From positions 806,149,123 through 806,213,122 of the forward strand of contig OY728136.1 of the NCBI GenBank assembly GCA_963277665.1: DNA of 64,000 bases. The letters are read 5' to 3'. Positions 48,791 through 61,824 of this stretch are shown piece by piece (position 1 is the stretch's first letter; every line of letters starts with the position of its first letter). Under the pieces are notes generated by a model. The model had not been told where the DNA came from. It ran no database searches and saw nothing but the letters and a program-made list of their open reading frames with translations. The translations under genes and the position numbers were made by a program. The stretch comes from Viscum album. Its lineage: Eukaryota; Streptophyta; Magnoliopsida; Santalales; Viscaceae.

Positions 48791-50629
48791 TTATAAGACA
48801 CCTCATGTATTAATCCTGAAATAATGATCACCAATCATATATATTTTTTAAAGCCTGGTAATCTTCATTAATATGTCTTAAATCTGGTGTAGATGAATAG
48901 TATCTTTATGCTTTATGTAAATCTATCCAAGATCATAATTACTATATAATATGTCTCATTAATAAACAATATTATTCATTTACTAAAAAATTATTTCATT
49001 GATGAATGATTATGTCTAATCTATTCAATAAATACCACTTCTTTTTCCTGAATACATATATCTGGCTAAGTCGGAGACACCGTGATTCTTCCACTAATTA
49101 AGTTTTTCTAGAAAATAAAATTGACATCCTGACTAGACACTTTGGCTATACACTGTGACCAGAAACCGTGACGAGACACCGTGATGAGACACCGTGACGA
49201 GACACTGTCACCAGACACCGTGACCAGACACCATGACTAGACTCTATGACCAGACATTGTGACTAGACACCGTGACTATTCAGACACCATTTCTATTTAG
49301 ACACCATGACCATCAAGAAACTAAGACTATCAAGACACTGTGACCATCAAGACGCTGTGACTATCAAGACATCGTGACCATCGAGACACTTTTTCAAGGA
49401 GACATTGTTTCCTAGAGACACCATTTACAGGCAAACTGAGAAACCATTTCTAAATATTTTTTGTTGTTTTATCAATTTATTTCTAACAGTCATATTTTTT
49501 TTTAAATTCACTAACATAATTAAGGTTTATTTGTAGACATATCACCAGACAATAGGAGGTACGAGGTGTATAATACCTGAAACCTATCGTCTCTAACACC
49601 ATCACTTGATAAATAAACATGAAGTGCGGCTCGGAAACAATACAACATGATATAGAGGGAGTGTAACAATGATGAATACATGAGCATTCCTAAGAAAAAA
49701 ACCAACACATTAAACTCACTGTTCCTAAAGAACACGAGAAGGATTCATGAATTAATAATCAGAACACTATAGATCAAAATCATTGAGCATGTTGTAACAA
49801 TGTCCATACCATGAAGAACATGATCCTGATCTAGCTTACTTACGATGCTCTATTATCAAGGAGAGGACTTGATTTCTGTATATGATTCTTCTAAAAATTA
49901 TAGAGCTGCATATACTAACATTCAGAGCACTTTTAACCTTATATATATAATTATGATATGCTTCTTATTCCTTTCAGCTTACGAGTAGTTTGTGTGTGTC
50001 TGTGTAAAAACACACAATGTATCCTGCAATAAAACGATGGATACATGATATCTTTTCTCAAAAACCTTTTCACAATTGTGTATACCCATGATTAAGTGTT
50101 GAAGAGGTTGTGTAACCTATTGTTCATATGCACAAAGAATTGTGGAAGAGGATGGGTGACCCAGACATTCTTGTGTACTATTGTAAAACCTGATAAAGGA
50201 TGTGAATCAAGTTTATTTATATAAAAAACATGGTGGAAGGTGATCACCAAGTGGAGTGTATTAGGTCTCAACATGAGACTAAACCACTTGTTTTATATCT
50301 AATGTGATGCCTGTTTTATATTTCTCTATTTTACTATTTAATTTAAAATTCACTAAATTCACTTCGATAGTTAATCATCGAAAGAATTTAGAATTGAATT
50401 ACCTTATTAAAATAGCTTCACAATTAATGTTAATAACCAATATTATTATTACTGAGAATCAATCAATATTCTATGAAGTTATTTAAATAATCAAACATTT
50501 ATAAGAGTATAACATTGATTAAATGAGTTGAATTTTACTATTGGGAAAACTTTTAATAATAATTTTTAAATCAAAAATATTTTAATAGATACTCAATTCA
50601 CCCCCCTCTTGAGTAATCTTCTCTGAACA
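48791..50629 (+). repeat. Sirevirus 3' LTR
   Basis: Aligned with the 5' LTR from GACACCT to CTGAACA. The ORFs at 49520-49735 and 50092-50274 (minus) are chance frames. Confidence 0.82.
49121..49430. repeat. ~13-bp minisatellite, Sirevirus 3' LTR
   Basis: More copies of GACACCGTGACCA than the 5' LTR, plus an 18-bp variant (GACCATCAAGACACTGTG). Confidence 0.85.
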
Positions 50630-51928
50630 ACACATATAGAACCACATATAATATTTAACATAAACAGTTCGATATATAGTTAACCATAGTACCCTTCTAA
50701 ACGATGAATGCAAAAAATTTTATAAATAAGATCACTATATTTGATAATAACTGCATAACATTTATCTCTTATATATTATAAAGTAGATATTGTTTGTCAC
50801 ATATAAAACATGTGAATTCCTTCATCATGTATTCTCTATAATCATGGAAATATCCAAACACCATTATTAGAAACATGCATTATTTATAAATTGAAGGTTT
50901 ATTATTTGTTTTCATTTGGTACAAATATGTCATAAACTTTTTATTTATAGCATAAACCACTTTGGACGTTGATTGTATTGTTTTGGTTTCTTGGGTTGAA
51001 CTTTTCCTTTATTTTGTATTGAATTGTATTCAAACTTGATGATCAATGTCGGGGAGGCATGGTTGTGTTTTACGACTTTGATTTCATCTTGGTTTCCCAC
51101 ATTCTCCACAAATGTGTGTTTGAGAAAAAAAATTATTTTTATTCCAACATATCCTTATCCAATCATCATTATCTCAACATTAGGAACATATTTGGGGTTT
51201 TCATTCCCTAATTATTATTTTTACCACTAATATCACCTTGAAATTAAATAATGTTTCTATTTTTTCATCATAATTAAATATATCATTTTCAATCCATAAT
51301 TATAAGAATAAACCAAAAATACTTATATATTTCATGATTCATAAATAATAATTTTTTAATACCAAAACATATAAACTTCAATTATACAACATTATTCTTC
51401 AGCCACTACCCATGATTCATCATCATATTCATTCCAATAATATGAAATATAAATCATTTGTATGGTGTATTACCCTCAATAGTATCATTATTCTATGGTT
51501 TAATAATGATAATAATGTTTGAACGTCCCATACCAATCACATGTATTTTATAGTCTATTTAACCCCAGAAGTATATCAAATAATGATAATACCATCTTGA
51601 TTCTCTTGATTATATTTTCACATATTAATTCAATTTTCATAATTCACATACTATCTACATAAGAAAAATTTACTATTATCATTATTCCTTCCAGTTGGTA
51701 TTGATTATTAATACCAGAAATCATAGAGTTATCATTTGGATATCATAGAAGAAAAAAAATTTATAATAAATTTTTTTTATAGGATTTTGAAATCAAGAAA
51801 CCTAATTTTAAATATATTACACCTTAAACATATCTTTAAGTACATTCCTAGACATATAATTTGAAATAACCCTAATGATCTAAATAATGTTTTCCTATCC
51901 TAGTTTCCCATGGTTTTATAAATATATT
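50630..51928. other. AT-rich DNA, probably interior of the minus-strand relic
   Basis: No ORF or RNA gene is convincing. It lies directly downstream, in minus orientation, of a primer-binding site at 51929-51940, so it would be interior DNA of the relic. Confidence 0.45.
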
Positions 51929-51940
51929 CTCTGATACAAA
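51929..51940 (-). promoter_or_regulatory. Primer-binding site of the minus-strand relic
   Basis: The minus strand reads TTTGTATCAGAG, one base from TTTGGTATCAGAG of the plus-strand elements, and is followed on the plus strand by a reversed LTR-end-like AATGACCCAGT. Confidence 0.6.
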
Positions 51941-54900
51941 ATATAATGACCCAGTATTTTCATGCACTTAAATTACATTATATTTGGTGAAAATTTCAGA
52001 CATTACACACACTTACGCCAAAAGACAATATTATTTGTGTTCCTTTGTTATGTAAGAAACATCAAAAACATGTTTATAACACATTTTTTTTTCAAATCAT
52101 ATATCTTTATAAATATAAATATTTTTGTTCATATAAATCATTACACATTTATTCCCATCCTGTATGAAATAACCATAAGATTGGCTGATCGTAGATGCTT
52201 AGTAAAGGAAAAAAGAAGAGATATGTAATAAAAAACATGAACTTAAGCGTATAAGAACAAGATATTAGCATTAGAAAATCATAACATACATATAAAAGAT
52301 CATATACTTGAGGCATGGAATAAATAATTTATTTTAATAAGACATGAATCATATTGAAATCAAGGGAATTTTCTATAATATAATTAAATAATAATAATAT
52401 ATAGAATTTATGGATGATACCAAAATATGTAATATCATTCTATATATGTCATGGAATATTTCAAAAATAGAAAAAGCACACTTCATTTGGATTTCACCAA
52501 CTGGGAGGGATACAACACCATCCCAAATCATTTTACATTAGTTGTAAGATATCAGGTTACCCCATACTCCAATAATGGATTGAGTTTACCCATATTCTCC
52601 TTCTAGATCAGGTATTCCAACCAACCCATAATGCATTCAGATTCCCTGTCATCCATTATCTCGTGATATTTAAAGAGTTTCGTCATTCATTTTATAGATA
52701 TAATGGTTACACCCATCACATAATGAAAATGATATATATTTATTCCATTAGAACATAAACCATATTATAACACTTAATTAATTGTGTTCTTTAAATAGTT
52801 CATCAAAACATTACTAATTGAATTGAAAAAAAAATCTGAATGAAAAATATATCATAAACATTAAATATTGATAGATAGAATCAGAATGGTATATTTGGTT
52901 CATATCCATATTAAAACATACGTTACATTCAATAAAGTTTTCTTATATATAAAATGATGTTGAAGGATCGCATGAAAGAATTCATAGAGACAACATCATT
53001 TCAATTTTGATAAAATATTTTTATATCATAATAATTTTATGTAATGTTTTACATTGGAAATATCCTTGAAGAATAATCAGGAAAGCATCTAAATATATTT
53101 TTATAACATTTTAAATAATTTTTAAATAAAAATTCATAAAATATCATTTAAAAAATTATAGGCCATTTTAAGAAAACATTTTTTTGAAGAAACACATTTT
53201 TCCGACCGAGGATAGAATAATATTACATGAATCTAAAAATATAATTACAATAAACTGAATCACGATAAAACATGTCACTGTTAATTATATAAAACTCTTA
53301 AAAAAATACTTGTTCACAACATAACATGTATTTCAAATAATGAAAATTGACACAAAATTACCTTACCAATTTAGTAAATTTTGAAACGTAAAGTCCATGA
53401 AAGATAGATCATAAAATTGATAGGTATATACTCATAAATTTAAGGATATGGATCATTGAATAAATTCATGCCCAGTATAAAAACCACAAAAACGAAAATG
53501 TGATGAAAACATCTAATATATAATATAAAATAAAAGTGAGATGCAATGTCCCTTACATTATATATTGAATCTCATCATGCTCATTCAAAAATACTATATA
53601 ATAAATATATGTTTATTATGAATATAACATAGAAAAATATTCACATATATGATTCCATATATTATTTAATTTTTACATTATATTTTACATTTTTATCAAT
53701 TCTAGGTTAATGTTAGTTTTCAGTTAATATTGGTGTTGTATGTATTTTCACTTATTATTATTGATGATTTGATATAGACCATGATATATTTCATTAATGA
53801 ATTTAAAAAAAGATATAAAATTAATATATATTTTTTAATTAAATATCTATAAAAATTTATGAATTATTAAAATTTAAAATCAAATACATCATTCTTGGAG
53901 ATGATAGGTAGTATGTACGTGTGAACAATGTTTACATTTTCGTATCGAATTGAAAGGATGAATTTAAATGAAATATGTGAATATATATTTTTATAAAAAA
54001 TATTGCATTATTATTATTGTGTAATTCTTACATAAATTCACTTAATATTTCCATAATATATTCCAAGTACTATGTGACTGAATCACATTACATTGAAGAG
54101 GTAGTAGTCCACACATCCAAAAAAAACATATCATATTTACAAAAAATGAATTACATGAAGGTAAATGTTATATAATAATTAATAATGCATAAATAAATCC
54201 TAAATATAATATATAACATATAAAAACCAAAATAATTTCATTATTTATTTCCTTTAATGGTTAAAATGGAAGAATGAATGACATCCGTTCGGGAGGTGGT
54301 AGACTGCCATGCACATGAACAACCATTGTGTATTTCATCTGATTGATGTGTGTGTGAGTGTTTATAGAAACCTTTATATAACAACTTCTATGTATATTTA
54401 GGTTAAATAGTTAATTATATAAAAATTAAATAAATATAACTTTCTGGGAAAATGATTAAATTGAACAAAAACATTTGTTGGGGAACATTACCTCTTCTTT
54501 GGGTATCATTGTTTGATTTTCAAAAAAGGGCCTTTTTTGATTGAATTCTGCAATAATTAAGCATTCTTGGATATTAAAAATGATGTTGATAGGATATTTG
54601 ATCATTGTTTTTCAAGCCAATAAGGGTATAATGTTTTATGAGACGAGAAGGAGAGGTTCCCTTTTATAAGGTATGTGAGGGGCACTTTTTGAAGTTTTCT
54701 AAATATTAATTTATAATAAATTAATTATCACTCTAAATACCTTTAAAAATACATTTATTCAATGATAGTATATTTTGAGAAATTTTTATCATTAAAAATA
54801 TATTTTATATTTATTTTGGACTCATTTTAACCCTCATCATTTTGAGTAATTCATAATTAATCTATTTTAATGTCAAATATTCTAAGAATTTTTTTCTTAT

Positions 54901-56238
54901 TAATAAGAAGTACTTTTAACATATATAGTGTAAATTGGATCATAAGTGTTAAATATAAGATATTTTAGTCCATAAATATTTCCCTTGTCCTTCTTTATTG
55001 TTTATATTAATTTAAAAATCTAAATTAGTAAAATATTATTTTAATAAAATATTAGATGCATCAATTTTGACACTATTAATAAAATTGTCATCATGAAAAT
55101 CAATAAAGAAAAATAAAATTGAAAAAATACATTTAATACAGATCTAAAATTATTTACTAACATATATAATTCATTTACCACCTTAATTAATAAAATTTAT
55201 ATATTTTTTTTATATTTTTTAATATCATTTAGTTTTTTGTTTGATTAATTGAATATTTACTGCATTATCATTTATTAAATTTTTATGATAATTTTTTCTT
55301 CACTGAAAATAAAAAATAATTATCTATGATGTATATATACAACTTTGAATCCCTAAAAATATACACAGTCTACATAAATTTAATTTTATATTATATTAAA
55401 AATATTATACATAATAAAATAAAAACTGTTATATTATTCATTCACTTTGGAATTAATAATATTTAAGTCATTTTGATGTAAAAAGGTCCATTAAATTATC
55501 CAATTTAGAAACTTATATGTTATGGGAAGAATTAAATTCATCAAATAACATTTTGGGCTATTTATAGGGTTGTTTTATTATATTTACAATATTCTTCCAT
55601 TAATTACACTATTTAACCAAAATCGTGGAAATAAAAATTACAAGATTTACTTTTTATAATTTCAAAAAATAAAAATTAAAAAATTTATTAAATGTATACC
55701 TTCAGATTCAACATATGGAATATTTTTTTCATAATTTAAATCAATTAATTTTCAATGATTTTTAGAAAATTAATCTGGATAGAATTGGAAAAATGTTTGT
55801 AATGTGAAAGCATTCAAAAGATTAAAAATTGTTATAACACATTTTTTTTGTGAAATTGATTTCAATGAACTAAAATGGAATAACTAATAAATATTTGATA
55901 TATTTATACTTTATAAAAATATATATAGAATTTAATTGTACAAATTATTTTGATGAAACAATTACTTTTAATTGAAATTCTGTATTTTTTATTATTCATT
56001 AAAATGTGAATCTTATCAGATATTAAAAAAAATCCAACAAATTAAATTTTGATATCTCAAATATAATGAAGATAATTAATTTTCAATTAAAATCTAGAAA
56101 ATTTTCAAAATTTTCATTTTAAATTGGTTCTTCATTAATGTCTGTTAACATTACCATTTTGAAAAAATGTATTTCATTATTCAAAAAAATTATATCAATT
56201 CTAATCTTATTCATATTAAATCTATTGGATATGTGTAA
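51941..56238 (-). mobile_element. Decayed giant LTR on the minus strand (right)
   Basis: About 4.3 kb. In reverse it shows, from right to left, a decayed U3 (AAATTTTGATATC near 56043), a reversed TATA block CCCTTTTATAAGG near 54660, degraded stem-loops near 54283-54320 and 53895-53930, and GATGCTTAGTAAAGG near 52195, the counterpart of TTACTGAGCAT. It ends at the primer site. Distances between these parts match the plus-strand LTRs (TATA about 1.57 kb from the start). It is older than E1, E2 and E4, judging by divergence. Confidence 0.7.
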
Positions 56239-57340
56239 TGTAACACCCCAAGATTCCATGGCACGCTTCTCTTTGAATAATACAGTAGCGTGTGTTGTAC
56301 GCATCTTTGAGTTCTAACACACACCACAACCAAAAAACTAGTTGTTATGAATAGTAATAATCACTTTTTGATATTTTATAAATTTTATCATTCAAAATGG
56401 AATTCAATTTTGGATTCGGAATATCGATATTAGCTTAGGATGAATTTGTGGTACTTTTCTGAAAACATTCAATATTTGATTAATAGTGAAAAACACTAAG
56501 TTATAGGTTAAATCTGAATTTTTATTTAAATAATTATTTATTTTATTTAAATTTAATTAAGGTAAAAATAGATACATATTATCTATAAAAGTTCAATTTA
56601 ATTAATTGGATTTAGTTTAGAATAATTTTAGATATATAAAATTTAATTGAAATTTTCACCGTCTTTTACCCACCTCCTAGGAAAATTTGAAAATTCACAT
56701 AAAACATAATTTTACCACTTCTGTGAGTGGAATTTCGAAAATCCAAAAGACATGGTTAATATCAAGGAGTAAAATTTGGTTCAATAAGATAAAAATAATT
56801 TTTGGTGAATAGTAACTTTTTACTTTTATTTACAACATTTAAAAGTAAATAGGGTAATTAAGGGTAAAATGATATTAATATTACCCTAACACATGTCCTA
56901 TTTCTATTGTAAAAGTGTATGTCGTCCAAAAAAACCTTAGGAATAAAATATAATCATATAGGTACACTTGGATTCGATTATGACATTAATTATTATTCAA
57001 TTCAAAGAAGAGTTAAAAGAGTTAAAATAAAGGTTTAATTACTAAAACATTTTTAATATATGGTTATACATAAGATAAATTTGATTTTAATTATTCATTA
57101 GAAAGATAAAAATATTTCCTACATAATGGTATTTTATTTATAATTTTTAGAAATTAAATTATTTAAATTATTTATGACAAAATGGTGATGGAGTAATTAC
57201 CTAATTAATGAAATATTAAAATAATTGATATTATAAATATCCAAATAAATTTAATTTAAAACTTTTAATGAATTCCAATAACTTTATTGGTTAATATGAC
57301 TTAGTATTATTGGTTATATGAATTTTATTAGAAGTAATAA
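56239..57340 (+). mobile_element. Start of a giant LTR interrupted by E4
   Basis: Begins TGTAACACCCCAAGATTCCA and follows the U3 of E2 and E4 for about 1.1 kb, including ATTCGGAATATCG and a conserved block near 57175-57220. It stops where E4 starts. The remainder would be expected beyond the E4 right end, outside the window. Its ACCACTAAGTGGT palindrome has decayed. Confidence 0.78.
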
Positions 57341-59173
57341 TGTAACACCCCGAGATTTTATGAAAAGTATAATTTTTAATTAATGTCTTGTGTTGTACGC
57401 TATACCAAAAGGAGTTTTCACTACACGCATCCCTGACTTGCCTTTCATTACACGCAATCACGACCTTCCTCGATAGCGTGTGTAGTATGCAATACCGAGT
57501 TTCAGTAAACAAGATATTATTATAATATTATTATGAACTAGCTATTATGAATAGTAATACCCACTTTTTGAAATTTTATAAATTTTATCTTTCAAAATGG
57601 ACTTCATTTTTTGGATTCAGAATATCGAAATTAGCTTAGGGTAAAATTTTGGTACTTTTCGGATAACTTTCATATTCTGATAAATAGTGAAAATTAATAA
57701 ATTTTAATTAAAAACAACTTTTTAATTGAAATAATTAATAGTGATAAATTATTAATTTGAGTGGTTTTAAAGTATATTTAGAATATATTTTTACAATTTA
57801 ATACAATGTTGGTCATTGGATGTAATTTCACATTTAATCCAGAAATAAACAAGTGTCAATCTTTTGATAGTTATTATTTCTTCAAAACAAGCTATTTGAT
57901 TTGACAACAAGAATTAAATTATAAATTAGTTAATGTAACTGATCTGTTTTGAATATGCTAACATTGACATCATTTTTGAATTCATAATATCAAATATATC
58001 TTAGGCCTAATTTTTTGTATTTTTCTGGAAACTTTTATTTTTTGATGAATAGTGAAACCACTAAGTGGTAGTAAAAAAACGGAATTTTTCATAAAACATA
58101 ATATTACCGCTTCTGTGAGTGGAATTTCAAAAATCCGAGAGACATGGTTAATATCAAGGACTAAAATGTGGTTTAATGAGATGAAAATAATTTTTGGTGA
58201 ATAGTAACTTTTTACTTTTTTTTACCACGGTTAAAAGTAAATAGGGTAAATAAGGGTAAAAATGATATTATTATTACCCTAACACATCACCTAATTTTAT
58301 TGGATAAGTGTAATTCGACCAAAAACAACCTTAGGAATGAAATATGACCATCTAGGCCCACTTGGATTAGATTAGGACATTTAATATTAATTTATTTGAA
58401 GAAGAGTTAAAATAGTTAAAATCAAAGTTTAATAAGTAAATAATATTTAATATAGGGTTATACATAATATAAATTAGACTATAAATATTAATTTGAAAGA
58501 TAAAAATATGTCCTACATAATTATATTTTATTTGTAATTTTTTGACTTTAAAAAATTTAATTTATTTCTAATACAATGATGACGCAGTAATTATCTTATT
58601 AATGAAATATTGACATAATTGTTGTTATAAATACCCAAATAAATGTAATTTAAGACTTTTTATGAATTAAAATAATTTACTATGTTAATATGACAAGTTA
58701 TTATTTATTTAATTAATTTAGTTCAAACTAATCATTCTGTTATGATTTGCACAAAAATCAATTACCAAATTGTGTCAAAATAGACATAAAATAGTTTTGA
58801 AAGCAAATATTATATTATTAATTTTATTATATTCCTAAAAATATAAGGTTCGGAAAAATTACTTAGATAAGGTTATATATATTAATAATAAACAACTTGG
58901 GGTTTGTTTGGCTTGTTATAGTAAGTTCATTATCCTTATAGTGTAAGAACACAAAAAGACACGGTAAAAGTATAATTATCTAACTTAAAGTTAAATCTAA
59001 ATGATAAGGTTAAAATAGTAAACTAAACTTGTCCAAATTATATTTTATGAGAGGATTTCGACCCATCCGCACCTTATATTCGAAATAAATCAACTTGGAG
59101 CTATTTAAAACCGAATATGGATTTATAATAAAATAATATTTTTTGTTCTTCCAAAGGTGCCCCTCTCCTCCCT

Positions 59174-59181
59174 TATAAAAG
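59174..59181 (+). promoter_or_regulatory. E4 TATA box
   Basis: TATAAAAG in CCCTTATAAAAGGGAAC. Confidence 0.78.
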
Positions 59182-59516
59182 GGAACATCCTCCCTCTCTT
59201 ACTCACACAATTTGGAGCCTTGAATCTCGGCCAAACCCTACCCATTTCCCTTCTAAAATTCCCTAGAAACATCTTAGAGGACCTTTTATTCCTAAAAGAC
59301 CAATTTTTGTGCCCTAAGTGGAGGTCTCAATGTGGCGTTTCAAAGAAGAGGTAATGTTCATTACCGATTATTTCAACTTTATTTCTTCTTCCATTTCTTC
59401 TTATTTAGTTTTTTAATTATGAAGTAAAATCATTAGTATCACTCATATAATGATATGTTATTATAATTATTAAACAAACCTATTTCTCCTTTTATCCATC
59501 CTACAGAAAACGAAAT

Positions 59517-59561
59517 CACCGCGCGTGTGTACGTACGGAATACCGTCTCCTTGCCGTGGTG
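59517..59561 (+). ncRNA. Stem-loop a, E4 LTR
   Basis: CACCGCG pairs with CGTGGTG (one G-U) around a larger 31-nt loop that holds GTACGTACGG and TACCGTCTCC. The stem is different from GTTCATG/CATGAAC but is again paired. Confidence 0.5.
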
Positions 59562-59707
59562 TAATCTATTTTCCACCACCACCTTACTTGGACGGGTATA
59601 ATTGTGTAAATAATGACTATACATGATTATTGTAAAGTGATATTTATTCTTAAATATTATACATACACTTCAATACAATTCCACGATCATTGGAATGATA
59701 TCATCCC

Positions 59708-59739
59708 TCGTGCGTACGTACGGACTACCGTCTCCACGA
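59708..59739 (+). ncRNA. Stem-loop b, E4 LTR
   Basis: TCGTG pairs with CACGA around a loop with CGTACGTACG. Relative to TCATG/CATGA elsewhere, one A-T pair has become G-C on both sides. Confidence 0.58.
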
Positions 59740-59905
59740 CACGATGAGATTCATTCTCAATGATTAACCAATCATGAATGATTATAAAGTATATATAATA
59801 AGTATTAATGAAATATATGACATAATAATGATACTGGATTTATGTATATATATATGTATGTCATCTACTTAATTCCATTCAATTAAATAAGGAAACGAAA
59901 ACAAC

Positions 59906-59941
59906 GTTCATGCGTACGTAAGACCTACCGTCTCCATGAAC
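59906..59941 (+). ncRNA. 36-nt stem-loop c, E4 LTR
   Basis: GTTCATG/CATGAAC, 36 nt, as in E1 and E2; the loop palindrome is shortened to TACGTA. Confidence 0.58.
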
Positions 59942-60234
59942 GGTGTATTTCATTCCATTTATCGATCTGTTATATATATGTATATTCTGAATATATATTA
60001 TATATAAATCATGTTTTACATTCTGGATGTATGTAAACATGATCTATGTAATCATATGAATAATTACAAGTCAAAACACGAACGACAAATGAAACGATTT
60101 TACCCAAAACGCTCTTTAACATGGAATTTACAAGAGAACAAGTAAAATAAAGTCATAAGTAAACCATATATGATATCATAACAATTAATATTATTCTTTA
60201 ATAAGTCATTAACATTATTTAAATCATTATACAG

Positions 60235-60270
60235 GAGGTCTGGATACATACGAAGCATATCAGACCTAAG
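60235..60270 (+). other. Candidate 36-nt mini-exon, E4 LTR
   Basis: TTATACAG|GAGG opens and CCTAAG|GTAAGG closes a segment of exactly 36 nt. Its interior is largely unlike the E1 and E2 versions, so length and splice signals are conserved more than sequence. Confidence 0.48.
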
Positions 60271-60928
60271 GTAAGGGATAATTTTGCAAATCTCATTTTT
60301 ATCCGAGATTGCTTATTCGTAAGTATTTACTGGGTTTATTTCTATCACCATGTCCATGTTTTATAAAAGTATTTTCATGTATGTTTGAAGTCCTTTTTAC
60401 CCATTCTTGAATTTTACTACATGGTATGTAAGTAATCTTTCTTTTGTTTACGTTACTAGGTACTTTTTGACTTTTCCAGAAAAAGTACGAGAAGAATGTT
60501 GTTTTAACTTATACGGCACGAACAGATTTTTATGGTTTTATAAAGCATTATTTTCATGAAGTTTCCTACAAAATATTTCATGACTATTTTCAAAAAAATC
60601 TATTTCTTTTAAAATTAGATGAAGTTTTGTGAAAATAAATTGATTTTGAAGAAGAAAGGATAATTTCCTCAAGAATTCATTTCAAGTGTTTTATCAAAAC
60701 CATTTTTCATCTAAGATGACATTAATTCATATGTGTATGTTTCAAGTATAATGTCACTATGATTTTCATGGTTTCAGTTTCCTAATTATGAAATGATATC
60801 CATTTCTTTTATATAGATTATGTGATGAAGTGATTATGTTTATAAAACCCATTTTATTCGTTGGGTTATTATGAATGATGTATGTTTATTTTGTGGCACA
60901 TGTAAGAATGATTTAATTATGAGATGGT

Positions 60929-60984
60929 GGGACCTATATCTCCCTCCAATGCATTGGGTAAATATTTATATCTCATGAGATATA
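60929..60984 (+). ncRNA. Hairpin and two palindromes, E4 LTR
   Basis: GGGA (60929-60932) pairs with TCCC (60941-60944) around CCTATATC. Then come CCAATGCATTGG (60946-60957) and the 18-nt palindrome TATATCTCATGAGATATA (60967-60984). It lies about 600 nt before the LTR end, as in E1 and E2. Confidence 0.58.
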
Positions 60985-61566
60985 CATGGCTGGAACGGCA
61001 TGTTAAAACAGTTCAGTAATACAGGACTTGAATGAGGAGTTAACTCGATTCAGAAAGGGACTTTATCAACTATGATGGTCTTGGCAGAAATTCCTTGGCT
61101 AATATGGAAATCATATCATGTGATTAATGGTTTCCAATATTACATGTTTTATTCCCATGTTATTTTATCATGCATAATGTTTCTTTATGATCTATTCCAT
61201 ACGTACTTCCATGTTTTATGTCATTGCTCAAGATTTTGATGTTTAAACATTATGTTCATGTTTTTAAGTTCAAATGTATATGGTACGTTTTATTTTATCC
61301 ATGCTTACCCTTATTGAGCATTTGAGCTCAATATTTTTATGTTTTCTTTTCCCCAGTATATAAAGAAAGGTTTTAGGTAAGAAAATATAAGTGGAAGATC
61401 ATTATGGGGGATGTTGAAGATCTTTCACCACAATTATAATATTACGTTCCATGTTTCCAAAGACACTAAACTATTACGATCCTTGTGTGTCTGTTTTTGT
61501 TATGTATTAAGTATTCTGCAAATGTAATGTAATGTTCATGTACATCAATCTTCGGGTCTCTACATT

Positions 61567-61578
61567 TGGTATCAGAAG
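61567..61578 (+). promoter_or_regulatory. E4 primer-binding site
   Basis: TGGTATCAGAAG, two bases after the LTR end. Confidence 0.85.
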
Positions 61579-61824
61579 AAAGTTTTAGTCAACCTTTGGA
61601 AACTACGATGCTAGAACTTTAGTGATATCCCTAGAGATATTTCTAAGGTATGTATAGGGATGTCCCTAAGATTAAGTATATGTATAGGATATAGTCCTAG
61701 ATCTACGGTAATGATCATAGAATTTAACCTAATATGTTAGATATTGAGGGTTCTCCCCCTTTACTATGTTGTTTTCCCTAACATGATTTTTTCCTCTCAC
61801 ACTATTCTTTTTGGGTTTTAGGAA

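Larger units (their letters stand above)
38401..50629 (+). mobile_element. Decayed Ty1-copia element of Sirevirus type
   Basis: 12.2 kb with LTRs at about 38401-40140 and 48791-50629. Evidence for the lineage is the LTR end TCAATTCACCCCCCTCT...CTGAACA, a tRNA-Met-like primer site, a purine tract AAAAGGGGG, an integrase-before-reverse-transcriptase gene order, and a further ORF region after pol. All genes have many stops. Target duplications are not clear. LTR lengths differ (1740 and 1839 bp) mainly because of a minisatellite inside them. Confidence 0.9.
57341..61564 (+). repeat. E4 5' LTR
   Basis: 4224 bp, TGTAACACCCC to CTCTACA. It carries the U3 palindrome (58057), TATA box (59174), donor-like site (59351), three stem-loops, mini-exon (60235) and hairpin cluster (60929-60984). 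It has no long tandem array and lacks the MVKEH small ORF. Confidence 0.9.
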
